This document shows, one piece after another, positions 17,379-30,044 of a stretch of 64,000 bases of DNA (positions are counted from its first letter, which is position 1; every line of letters begins with the position of its first letter). The stretch is from NCBI GenBank assembly GCA_023374025.1, contig SIJG01000018.1, positions 527,947 to 591,946 of the forward strand, read 5' to 3'. Position numbers and translations under genes: made by a program. The notes beneath the pieces were generated by a model. That model saw only the letters and a program-made list of their open reading frames with translations. It made no database searches and was not told where the DNA came from. The stretch comes from Heterodera schachtii. Its lineage: Eukaryota; Nematoda; Chromadorea; Rhabditida; Heteroderidae.

Positions 17379-17555
17379 TCTGAGATGGGGCGTGTTGTTT
17401 AGCCATCAAATAATTCTCCCCCTCCATCCTCCATTTTATTCCCAGTGATCCACTTTGCACTTAAATATCTGATCGATCTTTTTCACCACTGATTTTGCTA
17501 TTTCTCAGTTTTGTTTCATTTTTACTCACTTTTATTTTTACTAATTTTTCAGCAA

Positions 17556-20500
17556 ATGGCCCACCTCATCCAGGATGGTTTTGTCGTCAATGACGCAACA
17601 TGGAAATTAGGCATTTTCATCACCGATATGAACATATCGCGAGAGTTATTCGTTCGCGGTGACATGACCATCGGAAGTCTGATGATGCAGTTGGTGGGGC
17701 AAATTGGTATTCAGAGACCAAAGCAGCTCCGCTAATCAGTTCACTGTTCTAAGGCGAGTCTCAGGACTGGAGTGACCATTACATGTGGTGGCCTGACCGC
17801 CGTAAGTGGCTGAAACACACGCGAAGCACGTTGGACCAAATTGGAATCACTGCAGCGACTTATTTGGAATTTACACCGATGCATAAGCATGCCAAGTAAA
17901 GGGATTAATTATTGCGTAATTGTCTTGTTGATTATTTCGTATTTCTGATTTAACATCTTTCAGGGTCCAACTCCCCGATTTGCAGGTGTTCACATTTAAT
18001 TTACTTTGTTCAGGCTTTTGATTATTTCTCTCTATCTTCTTGACTTTTGTAGATTATCGATGCCCGACTCGATTTTTCCGTGCCCATTTTGAAGGTCACC
18101 CAAAAAATCTGCCAAGAACTTGCCATCCGTCACCCGGAAGAACTGTCGCTGAAGCGTGACATTCCGCCAGATATTTTGCGAAAAGGCGCATCTGTCGAAT
18201 CGGAGGCTCAGATTCAGCCATACATGAAGCCGGGCGAGGAGTCCATTGGACCCGGCACTCTCCGAACGGCCAAACCCATCCGCGCTTCAACTGTCAACCT
18301 CACTAGCGGGCGAGGCTCACCTGCACTTTCGCAGGCATCTGCAATGGGCCCCGGTCACTTGTTTAACGCTTCTGAAATTGGCACACTGCCGAAGATGGGA
18401 ACGATTCCGCGCGGAATGAGCCCCGGTCCAGCCGCAGTATGCCTTTCAGTTTCCAGCATTTTGAAAATTTAAATTTGCTCCATTAGTATCGCGAAGTGCT
18501 TGGACGAACATCGGAGCCCGGTTACTCTGAAGGAGGCGGTCTCGAATGTGACCAGTTCGACGAAAATTTGATAAACTCACCGAAAATAACTCCGGGTCGT
18601 GAAACATTCAGACCCCAAAATTATTTGGAGAAAGCCGCGTTGAACCGGGGATGGTTGGACTCATCGAGGTGGGCCTTCGCTTTAATCAAATTATGTGCCA
18701 ATTATTAACAGGTCGCTGATGGAACAAGGCATTTGCGAAGGCGATGTTGTGCTTCTTCGTTTTAAATTCATGCAGTTTTTCGACATGAATCTGAAATACG
18801 ACCCCGTCCGTATCAATCAATTGTATGAACAGGCCAAATGGTCCATCCTTTTGGAGGAGGTCGAACACACGGAGGAGGAGTCATCATTATTTGCAGCGCT
18901 GCAGGCAGGCACTTGACTAATACATTTGAATTATATTATTGCTTCAGTTGCAAGCCGCGCTTCAGCGAAACTCCCCGGACCGCGAATCTCCGGAACGTGA
19001 CGAGGTGGATGTACTGCTTGATGAGTTGGTAGGGACCAGAATTTTTTCTCAAACATTAAATTATATTGAATTTGAATCAGAAATAGTTTTTACAAAATTT
19101 TCCTGATTATAGGAACAGACTTTGGACACCACTGCCTCACTAAGTCGCCGTGATTTAACATACGTGCCTGAGTTGACAGAATATCTCAAATATTTAAAGT
19201 TTTTTTTCAATAATGTTTTTGTATATTTGTTTTTACTTTAGACCTAAAAAATTGGGTTTTAACAACTTCAAGAGAGCTTACTTTACATTTCGAGACCTTT
19301 ACTTGAGTTATTACAACACAGCTCAAGATGCAAATGGTTATAAATGTATTTTCTTTTTTTTAAATTAAATTCAGTGTTTAAGGGCCTCCACTTGGTCACT
19401 ATTATCTCAAAGGTTTATCATTTGGTGTCCACATATTTTTTGACTTCAAACAATTCTAAAGGTTGCGAGGTCAGCCAGGATTTGAGCGTCTCGCAAGGAA
19501 AGTTCAACATAAAATTGCAAGTGCCGAGCAGTGAAGGGATGTCGGAACTGATATTGAAGTGTGACACGGAGCAACAGTTTGCCAAATGGATGGTTAGTTA
19601 CCAAAATGAGTACTGACAAATGTCCCGCTTTCTAAGGCCGCTTGTCGTTTGGCATCTCGTGGAAAAACAATGGCCGATTCTTCGTATAATTCGGAGGTTG
19701 AATCCATTAAGAAAGTGCTGCAGATGCAAGCAGGAAGTGAGCATTTGGTTGCGAAAGTTTTTTGGCGGTAAAAATTTGCGGCGTCTAAAACCATTAGGCG
19801 GATTACAATTTCTATTTTACAGTGCTCAAAAATGTAATCTTCTTATTTTTGCCTGATTACCTGATAAACTAATTAATAAGCCTAACAATAAGACACGCTT
19901 AAAGGGGCAGCGGCAGCGCAAAACGGTGCACAACACAAGAAGAAATCGGAACCGGTACAGCTGCCCACGGATTTCAATTCGGAAGAGTTCGTTTGTCAGC
20001 GATATTGGAAGAGATCGGGGAACAAAAGCGTAAGTCAAACAGAGGACGGGGGAGGGGAGGAAAGAAAGTCAAAAATTTTATTCAAAAGATGCAACAGCGC
20101 ATTTCGGATGCCCATTCAAACGTGAAAACATTGAGTTGCACCGAAGCGAAGCTTCAGTACATTCGCAATTGGGAGGCTCTGCCCGAGCACGGCCTTCACT
20201 ATTTCATCGTCAAATTCAGGCATTTTCTTTTCCATTATACCATTTGCGTTTTTTTTTTCAAATTTAAATGGTACTATTTATACTTCAAAAATGCCAATTA
20301 AATGTACTTATATTACAAAACTTATTACCCAAAACTTTAATTACAAATGGCTTTTGCAAAAGTATGTAAAAAAATATCCCCTAAACTGTAAAAGTATCCT
20401 TCCTACTTATGCCTTTTTGATTTTACAGAAATGGGAAGAAAGCTGAACTCATTACGGTGACTCACAATAGGATGATGAAAGTGAACAGCGACAACGGAGA

Positions 20501-20781
20501 ATCATCAAAGACGTGGAGATTCTCTGGGATGAAAAAATGGCACGTGAACTGGGAGATACGGCACTTAAAGATACAATTCGACAACGAGGATGTCGAATTC
20601 AAACCTTTGTCAGCGGACTGCAAGGTTTTATGGAATTGTAAAAAAAGCAAGCTAATAAAGATGAAAACAGGTTGTTCATGAGTTCATTGGCGGCTACATT
20701 TTTCTCTCAATGCGGAGTAAAGACCAAAACCAAACACTGGACGAGGAAGGGTTCCATCGCCTGACTGGAGGATGGGGATAG
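17556..20781 (+). CDS. unc-112: UNC-112/kindlin (fermitin) integrin-associated FERM protein
   Basis: Kindlins bind integrin beta tails and activate them at muscle attachments and other adhesion sites. ATG 17556 directly follows a ttttcag acceptor, as expected for a trans-spliced start. The protein opens [20 protein letters not shown] (F0 domain). Then come [20 protein letters not shown] and [17 protein letters not shown] (F1), an extended low-complexity loop, [40 protein letters not shown] (F2), and the inserted PH domain ([20 protein letters not shown] ... [19 protein letters not shown]). This is followed by [19 protein letters not shown], and the F3/PTB lobe near 20160-20780 ([56 protein letters not shown]). 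The stop is at 20779-20781 and AATAAA at about 20846. Domain order and length fit a full kindlin. Confidence 0.95.
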
Positions 20782-20959
20782 AAAATTTTGTTTGGAAACC
20801 ACTACTGCCATTTTCAATTTTTCATTAGTTTCTCACAGTTAAACAAATAAAAACGATTAATAAGCAAAAGTACAAGAAGGTATTATTCATAAATGGTATA
20901 CAATATACAAGTTACACAATATCGTACCAGCCCCATTTTAAATCATAAAACATCGCGGT

Positions 20960-22759
20960 CTAGGAGATATCCATTTGATTAATCCAGCGTCGAAACTCGG
21001 CACAAAATTCGAAAATACATTGCTTCAAAATGCAGTCGATGTATTTAGAAAAACCTTTTTCATTATCACATCTATCATTCTGCCAAAAGTGGTCGAATTG
21101 CTAAAAAACAAAATAGGAAAATGATTGTATTTTAAAAACACCCTAAGTATTGCTGCATGAATTTCTTCGCGTGTTCATGTTTTTCGAAGATCAGATGAAC
21201 ATTTGATTCACTCTCCTGCCAGATTTTCTAAATTAGGTAAGTCACTTTAATAGAAATCCTATTATGGTGCCACGAACTTTTATGGGTCCGATTTTGCTGG
21301 CAATGACTTCCACTCTTCTACAGGGGTCATCCAAACCTGACACATTTGTCACAACAACTGCTAGGTAAGGTCTCAGTCGGTTCTCTGTCATCTTTTGCCG
21401 CTGTGTCCCCTCCGTTTCTTCTGCTTTCTTTCCCTTCCCTTCTTTCGTTTCGTCCTTTTGTCCGCCTTCTCTTGCATAAATTTCTTTTCGGTGTTGGCTT
21501 TTTTTGCGCGCAATTTCTTCTCTCAGTTTCTTTTGTTCTTCAATTTTCTTTAAATAATCACTGTCAAGTCCAATTGCCTTCGCACATTCCATCGTTTGCT
21601 TTGATAAATGCGCCTAATTCACAAATTAAAAGGAATTATTGCTCTAGCCATGTGACAACCTCTTTCGTCTGTCTTTGTGTTTTTTTGCCTTGTGAAATAT
21701 TGTGTTTCAAACGCCTTTTGCGTGTCGGTGGCGATGTCTTCCGGGAATTTCGACTATTTGATCGCGTCGAAGGGTGAGAAACGGAAAAGGAAGAGTCGGA
21801 GGATGGAGAACGATTCTTCGGGTAATTTCGTGGAGGAACTAAAACAGAGTTCAAATGAGACTTAGATATAAAAATAGATGGGATAAAATAATACCCGAAA
21901 TAGTTTTTTTAACGAAATCATCGACCATCAAATGCCAATTTTGGCTGCTTTTTGAAGAAAAGTGTTGTAACTGATTGCTGTGAACAAAGGACTGGTCGTG
22001 AGAAGTGTTGAAAACAGATGGGTTTATGTAAATGTTGCTTGCAATTGTTGGAGTAAAAGAAGCGTGCAAATGTGCGACGTTTGAAAATTGAGACGATGAG
22101 CAAGGAAATTGTGGAGCTTTTAAAAATGCAATGCATTTAGTGTAACTAATTTATCCGAGAATACCTAATAGGAGATTTCTCGAAGCATTCTGCGAAACTT
22201 GCATCAATGGGAAATCGTTCAGTCCGGCTCGCTGGCTTATATTTTGTGACGGTTGATAATTAAAAAGCTAAATAAGTAATCAGTTACAGTTTCCGCGATA
22301 AAGAAACATACATTGGTGGTAGGTACGACCGAAAAAGTCTTGAGACTTGGAGCTAAATTTTCCTACAAATTATTTTGAAAATGGAATTACATCATTAGCA
22401 AGCCAATAATCAAAAAGTAGCTACAGTGAAATTAAATTTTTAGTAATTAGGAATAATATGTTACAATTTGGAGAATAATAAACTCAATGTTTTATTTAAC
22501 ATACCATTTTTGATGATGTTTTGTTTTGCAAATTTTGGGTTTATGTAACATTTGGACGAAATATTGCGAGCCTTAAATTAGTCAAATTGTTGTGCATTAA
22601 AAGAATGAATACCTTTTTTGTAGCGACGAATGCATTCTGAATTAAAGGCTTCTTGCGTTCTTGTTCTTTTGGAAAATTATTTTTTAATTGCTGTGCTTTT
22701 CTAAGCGCATTTTTCAATTGATCTTCGTCATAATCTAGTTGATCATAATCTTCTTCCAT
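20960..22759 (-). CDS. RNA-binding protein with C-terminal RRM and charged coiled coil (RBM33-like?)
   Basis: Start ATG at 22757-22759: MEEDYDQLDYDEDQLKNALR, an acidic N-terminus. A middle exon (about 22070-21900) is Ser/Asn-rich. A basic segment follows (KTSPPTRKRRLKHNISQGKK), then a charged helix MECAKAIGLDSDYLKKIEEQ / KKLREEIARKKSQHRKEIYA. An RRM split by introns follows: AVVVTNVSGLDDPCRRVEVI gives RNP2, and GPIK|KIWQESESNVHLIFEK with HAKKFMQQY gives RNP1. The last exon (from about 21101) ends INQMDIS at 20960. The layout of acidic start, EEQ-rich helix and C-terminal RRM resembles RBM33, but that identification is tentative. It shares a 284-bp bidirectional upstream gap with rad-51. Confidence 0.7.
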
Positions 22760-23043
22760 ATATTGATATAGATCTATTAAGATAGTCTAAAACCTTACAT
22801 AAAGACGAATCCTACAACAAACAAATACGAAGAAAGTAAGCAAAAAACCAATAACAATGAATTGGAAGGGACACTCTTAGAAATGGCGAAAAAAAAATTT
22901 TTATGAAAAGCGGTAAAACCAAATTCAAACTCAATTACATATGCTTATCTTATTGTATTTGTATGTATGGTTACTTTTAAATAGCTGTCAATTTTTGTCA
23001 TTTTTTATCAATTTTAAGAGCCATTCTTTTTTTCAGCAGAAAC

Positions 23044-24817
23044 ATGGCACAAAAAAATAGAAAGGAGAAAACAATGAGTGCTTTAACGGCACCAGGGGCA
23101 ACTGCGGCGATTGTTGACGCAATAAGTGGCGCAGAAGAGACAGCAAATCAAACTCCGTATTCGCTTATTGAAAAGCTTGAGGTAAAATATTTAAATTAAC
23201 CCACGCAATAGTATTGTCGTCAAGTTTAATTATTTTGGCTAATTATTTTATAAATCTTTTCAATTATAGCAACATGGAATTCATCCATCTGACATCAAAA
23301 GGCTTCGTGAACATGGCTTCTATACTGTGGAATCAGTTGCCTTTGCGCCTAAAAAGGAACTTGAGAGAGTGAAGGGAATTGGTGACCAAAAAGTGGAAAA
23401 AATCTATGTACGTTTGTTTACAAATGAATTATTACATTACAAATTAATTTACGAAACATCCCTAGTTAACCAAAGTCCAGCTTATATTTAGTCATAATTT
23501 TAAAAAATTGAATATGCTATTTATTTTGCTGCTTAATGAAAAAAGTTAGAAACGAAAGTTTTCTCGCTTTTAAAACATATTTTAATTTCAGACAGAAGCA
23601 AAGAAATTAGTTCCGATGTCATTTACCCTCGCCAGTGTCATACATTGTAAACGTTCGCAATTAATTCTCATCGAAACGGGAAGTCGTGAATTGAATCGAC
23701 TCCTTGGAGGAGGAATTGAGACAAGTTCAATTACTGAGGTCTGCTGAATTTCTCCAATATTCCCGAGATTTAATGGAATCCATGAAAAGTGTGCCGTTAA
23801 TTAGCGGGTTGTAAAGGAAGAAATGTAATAAAAAAATAGAACCTAAACCAAAAGTCCATTTGATTCCTTATTTTCCAGGTTTTTGGCGAATTTAGAACGG
23901 GGAAAAGTCAGCTTTGCCACACTTTGGCTGTCACTTGTCAACTTCCCGTTGACATGGGAGGGGCGGAGGGGAAATGTCTTTGGATTGACACTGAAGGCAC
24001 TTTTCGACCCGAACGATTACTCGCAGTTGCGGAAAGGCAATAAAAATAATTGTCAAGTCGAAATATGCTACTCAACTTTAGATTCAAGCTAGACGGACAA
24101 GCCGTGCTCGAAAATGTTGCTTATGCCAGGTGCCATAACACGGACCATCAAATGCGACTGCTCATGGAAGGCGCTTCAATGATGGCGGAGTGTCGCTACG
24201 CACTCGTAGTCGTTGACAGTGTTATGGCGCTTTACCGAACCGATTACACCGGCCGAGGCGAACTCTCCGCCCGTCAGCAGCATCTCGCGTGCTTTTTGAG
24301 GGGCCTTATGAAACTGGCTGAAGAAGTACGTTTTTTTCAATTTGGGTTTTTCACATTTTCTACTTCCGTATTTTTCTCAGTTTGGTGTTGCCGTTATGGT
24401 GACCAATCAAGTCGTTGCTCAAGTCGATGGCAATGCCGGAATGTTTCAAACGGACCCGAAAAAGCCGATTGGGGGGAATATAATGGCTCATTCATCCACA
24501 ACAAGGTAAACCAATCATCAGTCAGCACCAGCAACATACATGAAATAGTATGGAGAGGGGGGGGGGGGGTCGACTCGACCCGACTCCATACGTTCTTTAC
24601 ACAATTAATTATATTTTATCATTATAATCATATTTAGGCTCTATTTTCGTAAGGGCAAAGGAGAGCAGCGTGTTTGTAAGGTGATGGATTAATTAATAAT
24701 CACGCTTTAGAATAAAATAATTTATCCAAATTACAGATTTACGACTCACCTTGTTTGCCGGAAAGTGAATGTACTTTTGCAATTACGGGCAACGGAATTG
24801 ACGATGTTCAGGAATAA
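23044..24817 (+). CDS. rad-51: RAD51 recombinase
   Basis: RAD51 forms ATP-dependent filaments on single-stranded DNA for homologous recombination in the nucleus. The start ATG is 23044 ([20 protein letters not shown]); a second Met at 23074 is possible. The N-terminal HhH domain is [20 protein letters not shown] ... [12 protein letters not shown]. The core follows: [20 protein letters not shown], Walker [43 protein letters not shown], Walker B region [40 protein letters not shown], and L2 region [19 protein letters not shown]-terminal [20 protein letters not shown] ends VQE, stop at 24817. The intron at 24037-24081 (45 bp) has a GC donor, joining AG to ATTC to restore AERFKLDG. The intron near 24510-24635 contains a poly(G) run. 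Confidence 0.97.
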
Positions 24818-25018
24818 TTTTGACAAAACTCTCATTTTGTTTATTTAAATGAATTTTTTCCGAGTGGAATTCTTTCCTTTTTATTAAATGGGTCGCATTT
24901 TTCTCCCTTTTTTGTTTGTTGTTAGCCTTTGACCTAAATATCCAACACATCACTTGTATATGTATCTGATTTATTTATTAAAGGTCAATCTCTTTGGGAA
25001 CTTTATTTATTTTAAACT

Positions 25019-28000
25019 ATGGACGTCATTGAATATGAATCGCCGAGACAACAAACAGAAATTAGTGCCAATTTGCTTTCCGATTTTGGAGTAACTGCTC
25101 AGCAGGCGTATAAAATCGCCGTTACTTTTTACAAGAGTAAGTTGAAAGTTCGGCTGTTCGATATGCACGGTTATTAACTGTAAAAGGGTAGAAATGGGTT
25201 AGATCGTGCTTAATGGCTTTAGTAATTTTGGTATGTTCAACTAGGTCGTTGTTGCATAAAAAATTCCCTGTTTCGGGTTTTAGACCGGTTTAACGTGGAA
25301 TTCGGTGTTTTTATAGCGGAAAAAATGGATTCGAATGCGGTTTTTTGCATTTGATGCAGAATTAGCTGGTTTAAAAAACACCGCTGGTAGCGAACACCGA
25401 ATTCCACGTTAAACCGGTAAAAACCCGAAAAACCGTTTAGGGGAATTTCGAACCAAACCGGTTCGAGAATTTTTTTTTCTTGCCAGTAGGACAGATGGGA
25501 TTATTACTAGGTCGTTGCATAAAAAAGGGCGCTTTGTAATTTGAGTAAAAAACTCGAAAGGTTGGTGTGGGAAAAATCTGCTTTTTTGCTATTTGATAGC
25601 CCTATCTGTCCGCTACAAAATCGCATTAAAAGGGTTTGATCAGCTTTTCACACTGGCGAGAAAAAAATTCATGAACCAGTTTGGGTCGAAATTGCCCAAA
25701 ACGGTTTTTCGGGTTTTAGACCCATTTACAGACCAGAAATTCCGGGGTTTAGACCCCCGTCTAATTGCCCTGTATCTTCCGTATCGATACAAAAACCGCA
25801 TCCGGATTCATCAACTCTTTGATTTTTTATGATTTTTGAATGTTAATTTTTTGCCGATTTTTAACCAATTTTACAGCAGAAAATGATCAAAATTTCCAAA
25901 TTACTGAAGAAAAAAGACAACACAGTTCTTAACTGTAAAAAAATAGGCCGAATTTCAAAAAATCATTAAAAAATTAAAATTTGATGGATTCGAGTGCGGT
26001 TTTGCATTTGATGCGGAATTAGCTGGTCTAAAAATACACCGCTGGTAACGAACACCAAATTCCACGTTAAACCGGGGCTTTTCAGAATTACCAACGACAG
26101 AGACAAACGATATATTTGTCGTTAGTATACGCCATTTGTCGTTTATCATCAATCAGAATTAAAATTTTGTCGTATGTCTCCCGAAATTTGTCGTCTGAAA
26201 TTAGGCGTTTGTCGTTTGTCTCGGAAATTCTGATTGGTTTTTACGACAAACGCCAAATTTCAGACGACAAACGCCAAATATTTGGGGGGCGCTCAACACC
26301 ACCCCTCAAATTTGTCGTCTGAGAAGTGTCCCAAAAAGACACCACATAATTTTCATCCAAAAAATTTTATTTCATGTTAAAATTATGTTCCTAGGGATAA
26401 ATTAGTCGCTGATCATGAATCCTTCGACCCAAACCGGTTCAAGAATTTTTTCTTGCCAGTTTGAAAAGCTGATCAAACCCTTTTAGTGCGATTTTGTAGA
26501 GGACAGATGGGACTATTAGTAAAATAGCACAAAAAATGGATTTTTCTCACACAAAAGAACAAAATCTCTTTTTTTTTTTGAAACGACCTAGTATTAATAA
26601 CCCACACGTTGGATTGATTCATTAAGTTGATTATCTTTTTCACAAATAATCCAATTAAATTTGAAGACGAAGAAAAAGCGAATCCGGTGTCCATCGACTA
26701 TTTGTACAAATTGCGTTTTATGGCCCTTTCGAAGCAGGCGAAATACGGGACGTACCGAGAAGAAGTGGCGGACTGTGGATGGTAAGTGAAAGTGACACTT
26801 TGACAACTCTGAATGTGAGGTTCATTTTTAAGGTTCGACATTATGGGCAACGAGGCGAAGTAAATCGAATAAAAAAACAATGCTTTAAATTTATTTTGTG
26901 CTTTCTCATTTGGGGACCCGATTTTGGACTAAAAAAACCAACAAATCGGTGCACCTCCTATCTTTGCGAGTTCTTCTGGCGCGAAATGTTAAAAATCGTG
27001 TGGGAAATGTTTTTCTATCATTAGCCTAAATGATGCGGTAAATTCCCCCCCCCCCCCCCCCCCCGCCTTAAATTTATTTCTTCAAATGTTTTGAAAGGCG
27101 CAAATTGAACAATCGAATAAAACATTTCATGGGCGGGGAGAAGCTCGTTTATTTTCTTCTCGAGGAGGATCTTCACTTCCTCAATTCAATTGGGTGAGAC
27201 TTTTCTGCCAACGCTGCGGCTTCCGTCTTTCCCCAAAAACGGAGAATTTCACCCCCCCCCCCCCCGCCGCCCTTTGGCAATGCCCCGGGGATTTGTGCAC
27301 TCTTTCACTGTTTGTCTTATTCTATCCTTGTACATGGTCCCTAAGCCTTTACATTTGAAAATTGTCATTGTCATAAATTGTCTAATTCGTCACTCCCTCG
27401 AAAAAGTGCCATTCTTTCGTCTCTTTAAGGAAAACATGGAAAAGAATCAGCGACCTAACTTCTGAACAGGCAATGCTCGAGTTCGTCCGACTTTTAGACG
27501 TCGTTTGCCCATCGTTTCGCGCACAATTAGAAATCGAACGCAAAGCGAAGACTAATGAGCCGAGTCAAAAAGCCATTGACCATCCAACAAAGGATTCGTG
27601 AGTTTCCTCTGGGATAAATTCCGATGTTCAATCCCATTGATAATTAACGGCTTTCCAATTAATGTTTACGCTCTGTCACTGTTTTTTGCTTTCCTTTCAT
27701 TCTTCCGTCAAAGTTCATTTGCATTTGTTTGCTGTGGTCATACGGTATTCCTTCCCCTCCAAATTTCTCCTTATCCGATGCAAAATGTGTCGGCGGCACA
27801 TTCTCTCCCTCCCTTTTCCATCGATTCCCATAATTGGCAGCCTTTCGTTGTTCTTTCTTTCATCTTTCGTTAATTAAGGTTTTTCCTTAGTTTTCGTTGG
27901 TTTTTCCTTAAAATGTCCACTTTCTCCCCCCCCCCCCTTTTTAACTCTTTCCCTTTGCAGCAATGGACAGTCCAAAAACGATTGTCACCTCAATGTCTTA

Positions 28001-29934
28001 GTGGACAGTGCGTCCATCCGAGCGCAAGAAGTTCTTGAACAATTCGAACAGCAAAAGTCTTTTTTTGGTTCGATAATGCTCACTTTTTTCTTTCTTTTTC
28101 AGACGCCAAATCCAAGAGGCACTTAACAAACAGACTTACCACCAGTTTTTGGCCTACGCTCAACAAACGCATCCCGGAGAAGCGACAAAGGTCCGCTGGT
28201 CGCATTTGATTTCTCGTCACGCCCTCTCCCATTTCCCTTGTCTCTGAGTCGACTTTCTCTCTCTGCCTCTTATTTCAGTTTCTCTCTCTCGCTCTTCTCT
28301 CCTCTCTCTCTCTTTTGTCTTTTTGTTTCTCTTTGCTGCGGTTGCCACTGGTGACCTCCAATTTCATTTTTCGATTCAACTTGGCCTTTGTCAGTGCCCT
28401 CCCTTCGTTTGGCTTTGTCCCGTTGTTTTTTCCTCGCTTTTTCAATTTTTTGCACATTTCGGCCGTTAAGCTTTCCTCCCCATTAGCAAGAACAGCTGAT
28501 CAAACAGCTTCAAGAGCAGCATTACCATCAGTACATTTCCCAAGTGTACGCTCAAGCCCAGGCCGCTTCGCAGGCGGCGGTTGCCAATTCGATGCCATCG
28601 CTCACCGACTCCCCGCCAAACATCGATCCCGAAAAGGGATTTCAATTATCTGCAGGCGAATTCCTTTATTTATTTCATTAGTTTAGTTCATCCATTTAAG
28701 GAGTGGGTCACTCAAAACATTCCCCAACCCCCAATGGAAGAGTTCGGGACGTCGATGAATTGGCCGAGGAGGTGCCCGGTGAATCCGATGTGAGTGACGA
28801 GGAGGACGCAGAAGCGCCTCGTAAGTGCTTACTGAATCTGATGCATCCGATGTCCGATTTGGACAGCCTTTTTGTTCAGTTCCTTCTGTCCATGCTCAAA
28901 TGGGCTTATTCTGTCACAGTAAATTTCCTTTCTTTTCATTTTCCTTTCGTTTTGTGTTTTGTGTCCTTTTTCTTTTTTGTATATGATTTTTAAAAGATTT
29001 TTGTCTTTATTTTAGCAAATCCGAAAGTGGCGCCCGCTTCGATGTGGACCTCGAAGAATGTGCAGGAATTTAAAGACAACATCAAAAAGGAGGGCACCGA
29101 GGGAGTTCTGAAAATCGGTCATGGCGAAACTGTCACAGTGGGTGAACTTTGAAACGGTCCTTCCCATTAGGAGTCAAACAATTTGCTATTAGTAATTTAA
29201 TTGTAATCTTTTTGTTTATTTATGTTTGGACTTTTCAAAAAGGGACGAAGAATAATATTTATAAAAATTTACAAATACTAAATGCTAATTGAAAGTCGTG
29301 TTTTTCTTTGTTTTTTAGGTTCGTGTCCCGACGCACCCCGAGGGCAATTCTTTAGTCTGGGAGTACGTTTCCAATTGCTACGAGTCATTCATTAATCCTC
29401 TCTTTTTGCAGTTTTGCAACCGATTATTATGACCTCGGTTTTGGCGTTTATTTCGAGTGGACAATTGCGGAGACGAACCAAGTGACAGTGCAAGTGGAAG
29501 AGAGTGAGGACGAATTGGAGGACGACGAAGCGGCGGGGGGCGAGGGACGCACCGGCGGACAGACGGCGGGCGACGACGTGGAAGCGGACGCGGCGAAGCG
29601 ACAGAAAGACGCGAACAAACCGCGCGTAGACGAAATCATTCCGGTCCGGCCCCATTGCCATTTTGGTGTTTTAATCTTTTCCTTTTTCAGACCTTCCGAA
29701 GGGACTGTCACGAGGAGGTAATTCTGTGCGTTCAAATAACAAAAAACGAACCGTTTATAGGTGTTTTCCGGATCTCATGTTTATCCCGGGCAGGGCATTT
29801 ACCTTCTCAAATTTGACAATTCGTATTCTCTGTGGCGGTCAAAAACGTAATGCTTTTTACCCTTTTGAGTGTCCATAAAATAATAATTTCCATTTCCCTT
29901 AAGGTTATATTACAGAGTTTTCTACAGCAAGTGA
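25019..29934 (+). CDS. acbd3: ACBD3/GCP60: acyl-CoA-binding plus GOLD domain Golgi protein
   Basis: ACBD3 is a Golgi-associated scaffold with an acyl-CoA-binding (ACB) domain, a charged coiled coil and a GOLD domain. Exon 1 starts at ATG 25019-25021 and carries LLSDFGVTAQQAYKIAVTFY. A 1.5-kb intron follows, and the ACB domain resumes at about 26656: VSIDYLYKLRFMALSKQAKY, ADCGWFDIMGNEAK. Then come LTSEQAMLEFVRLLDVVCPS, RQIQEALNKQTYHQFLAYAQ and EQLIKQLQEQHYHQYISQVY, matching the human Gln-rich repeat region. Then PASMWTSKNVQEFKDNIKKE and the GOLD domain: VRVPTHPEGNSLVWEFATDY, YDLGFGVYFEWTIAETNQVT, an acidic insert, [40 protein letters not shown] and VFYSK, stop at 29932-29934. It begins about 200 bp after the rad-51 stop on the same strand, so a shared operon is possible. 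Two introns carry 13-20 nt poly(C). Confidence 0.95.
25241..26591. repeat. Composite inverted-repeat region in ACBD3 intron 1
   Basis: CTAGGTCGTT at 25241-25250 is inverted as AACGACCTAG at 26582-26591, and a second left-end copy lies at 25508. Inside are further inverted pairs. GTTTAACGTGGAATTCGGTG (about 25289) faces CACCGAATTCCACGTTAAAC (about 25399), and a partial copy sits near 26053. A motif ATTTGTCGTCTGAAATT (about 26188) faces its complement near 26257. GGGTTTGATCAGCTTTTCA (about 25629) faces its complement near 26461. There is no coding frame of a transposase. It looks like several short foldback elements inserted together; clear target duplications were not found. A fragment of the same sequence (ATTTTGTAGAGGACAGGTT) recurs near 60151. 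Confidence 0.65.
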
Positions 29935-30044
29935 TATCATCCAGACTGATTGTTGAAATTTACACAGTGAAGGGAAATGATTCAATAAATATTACCCAGA
30001 AGAAAATGTCTATAATCAATAGGATTGTCAATTTCATGTAAATA

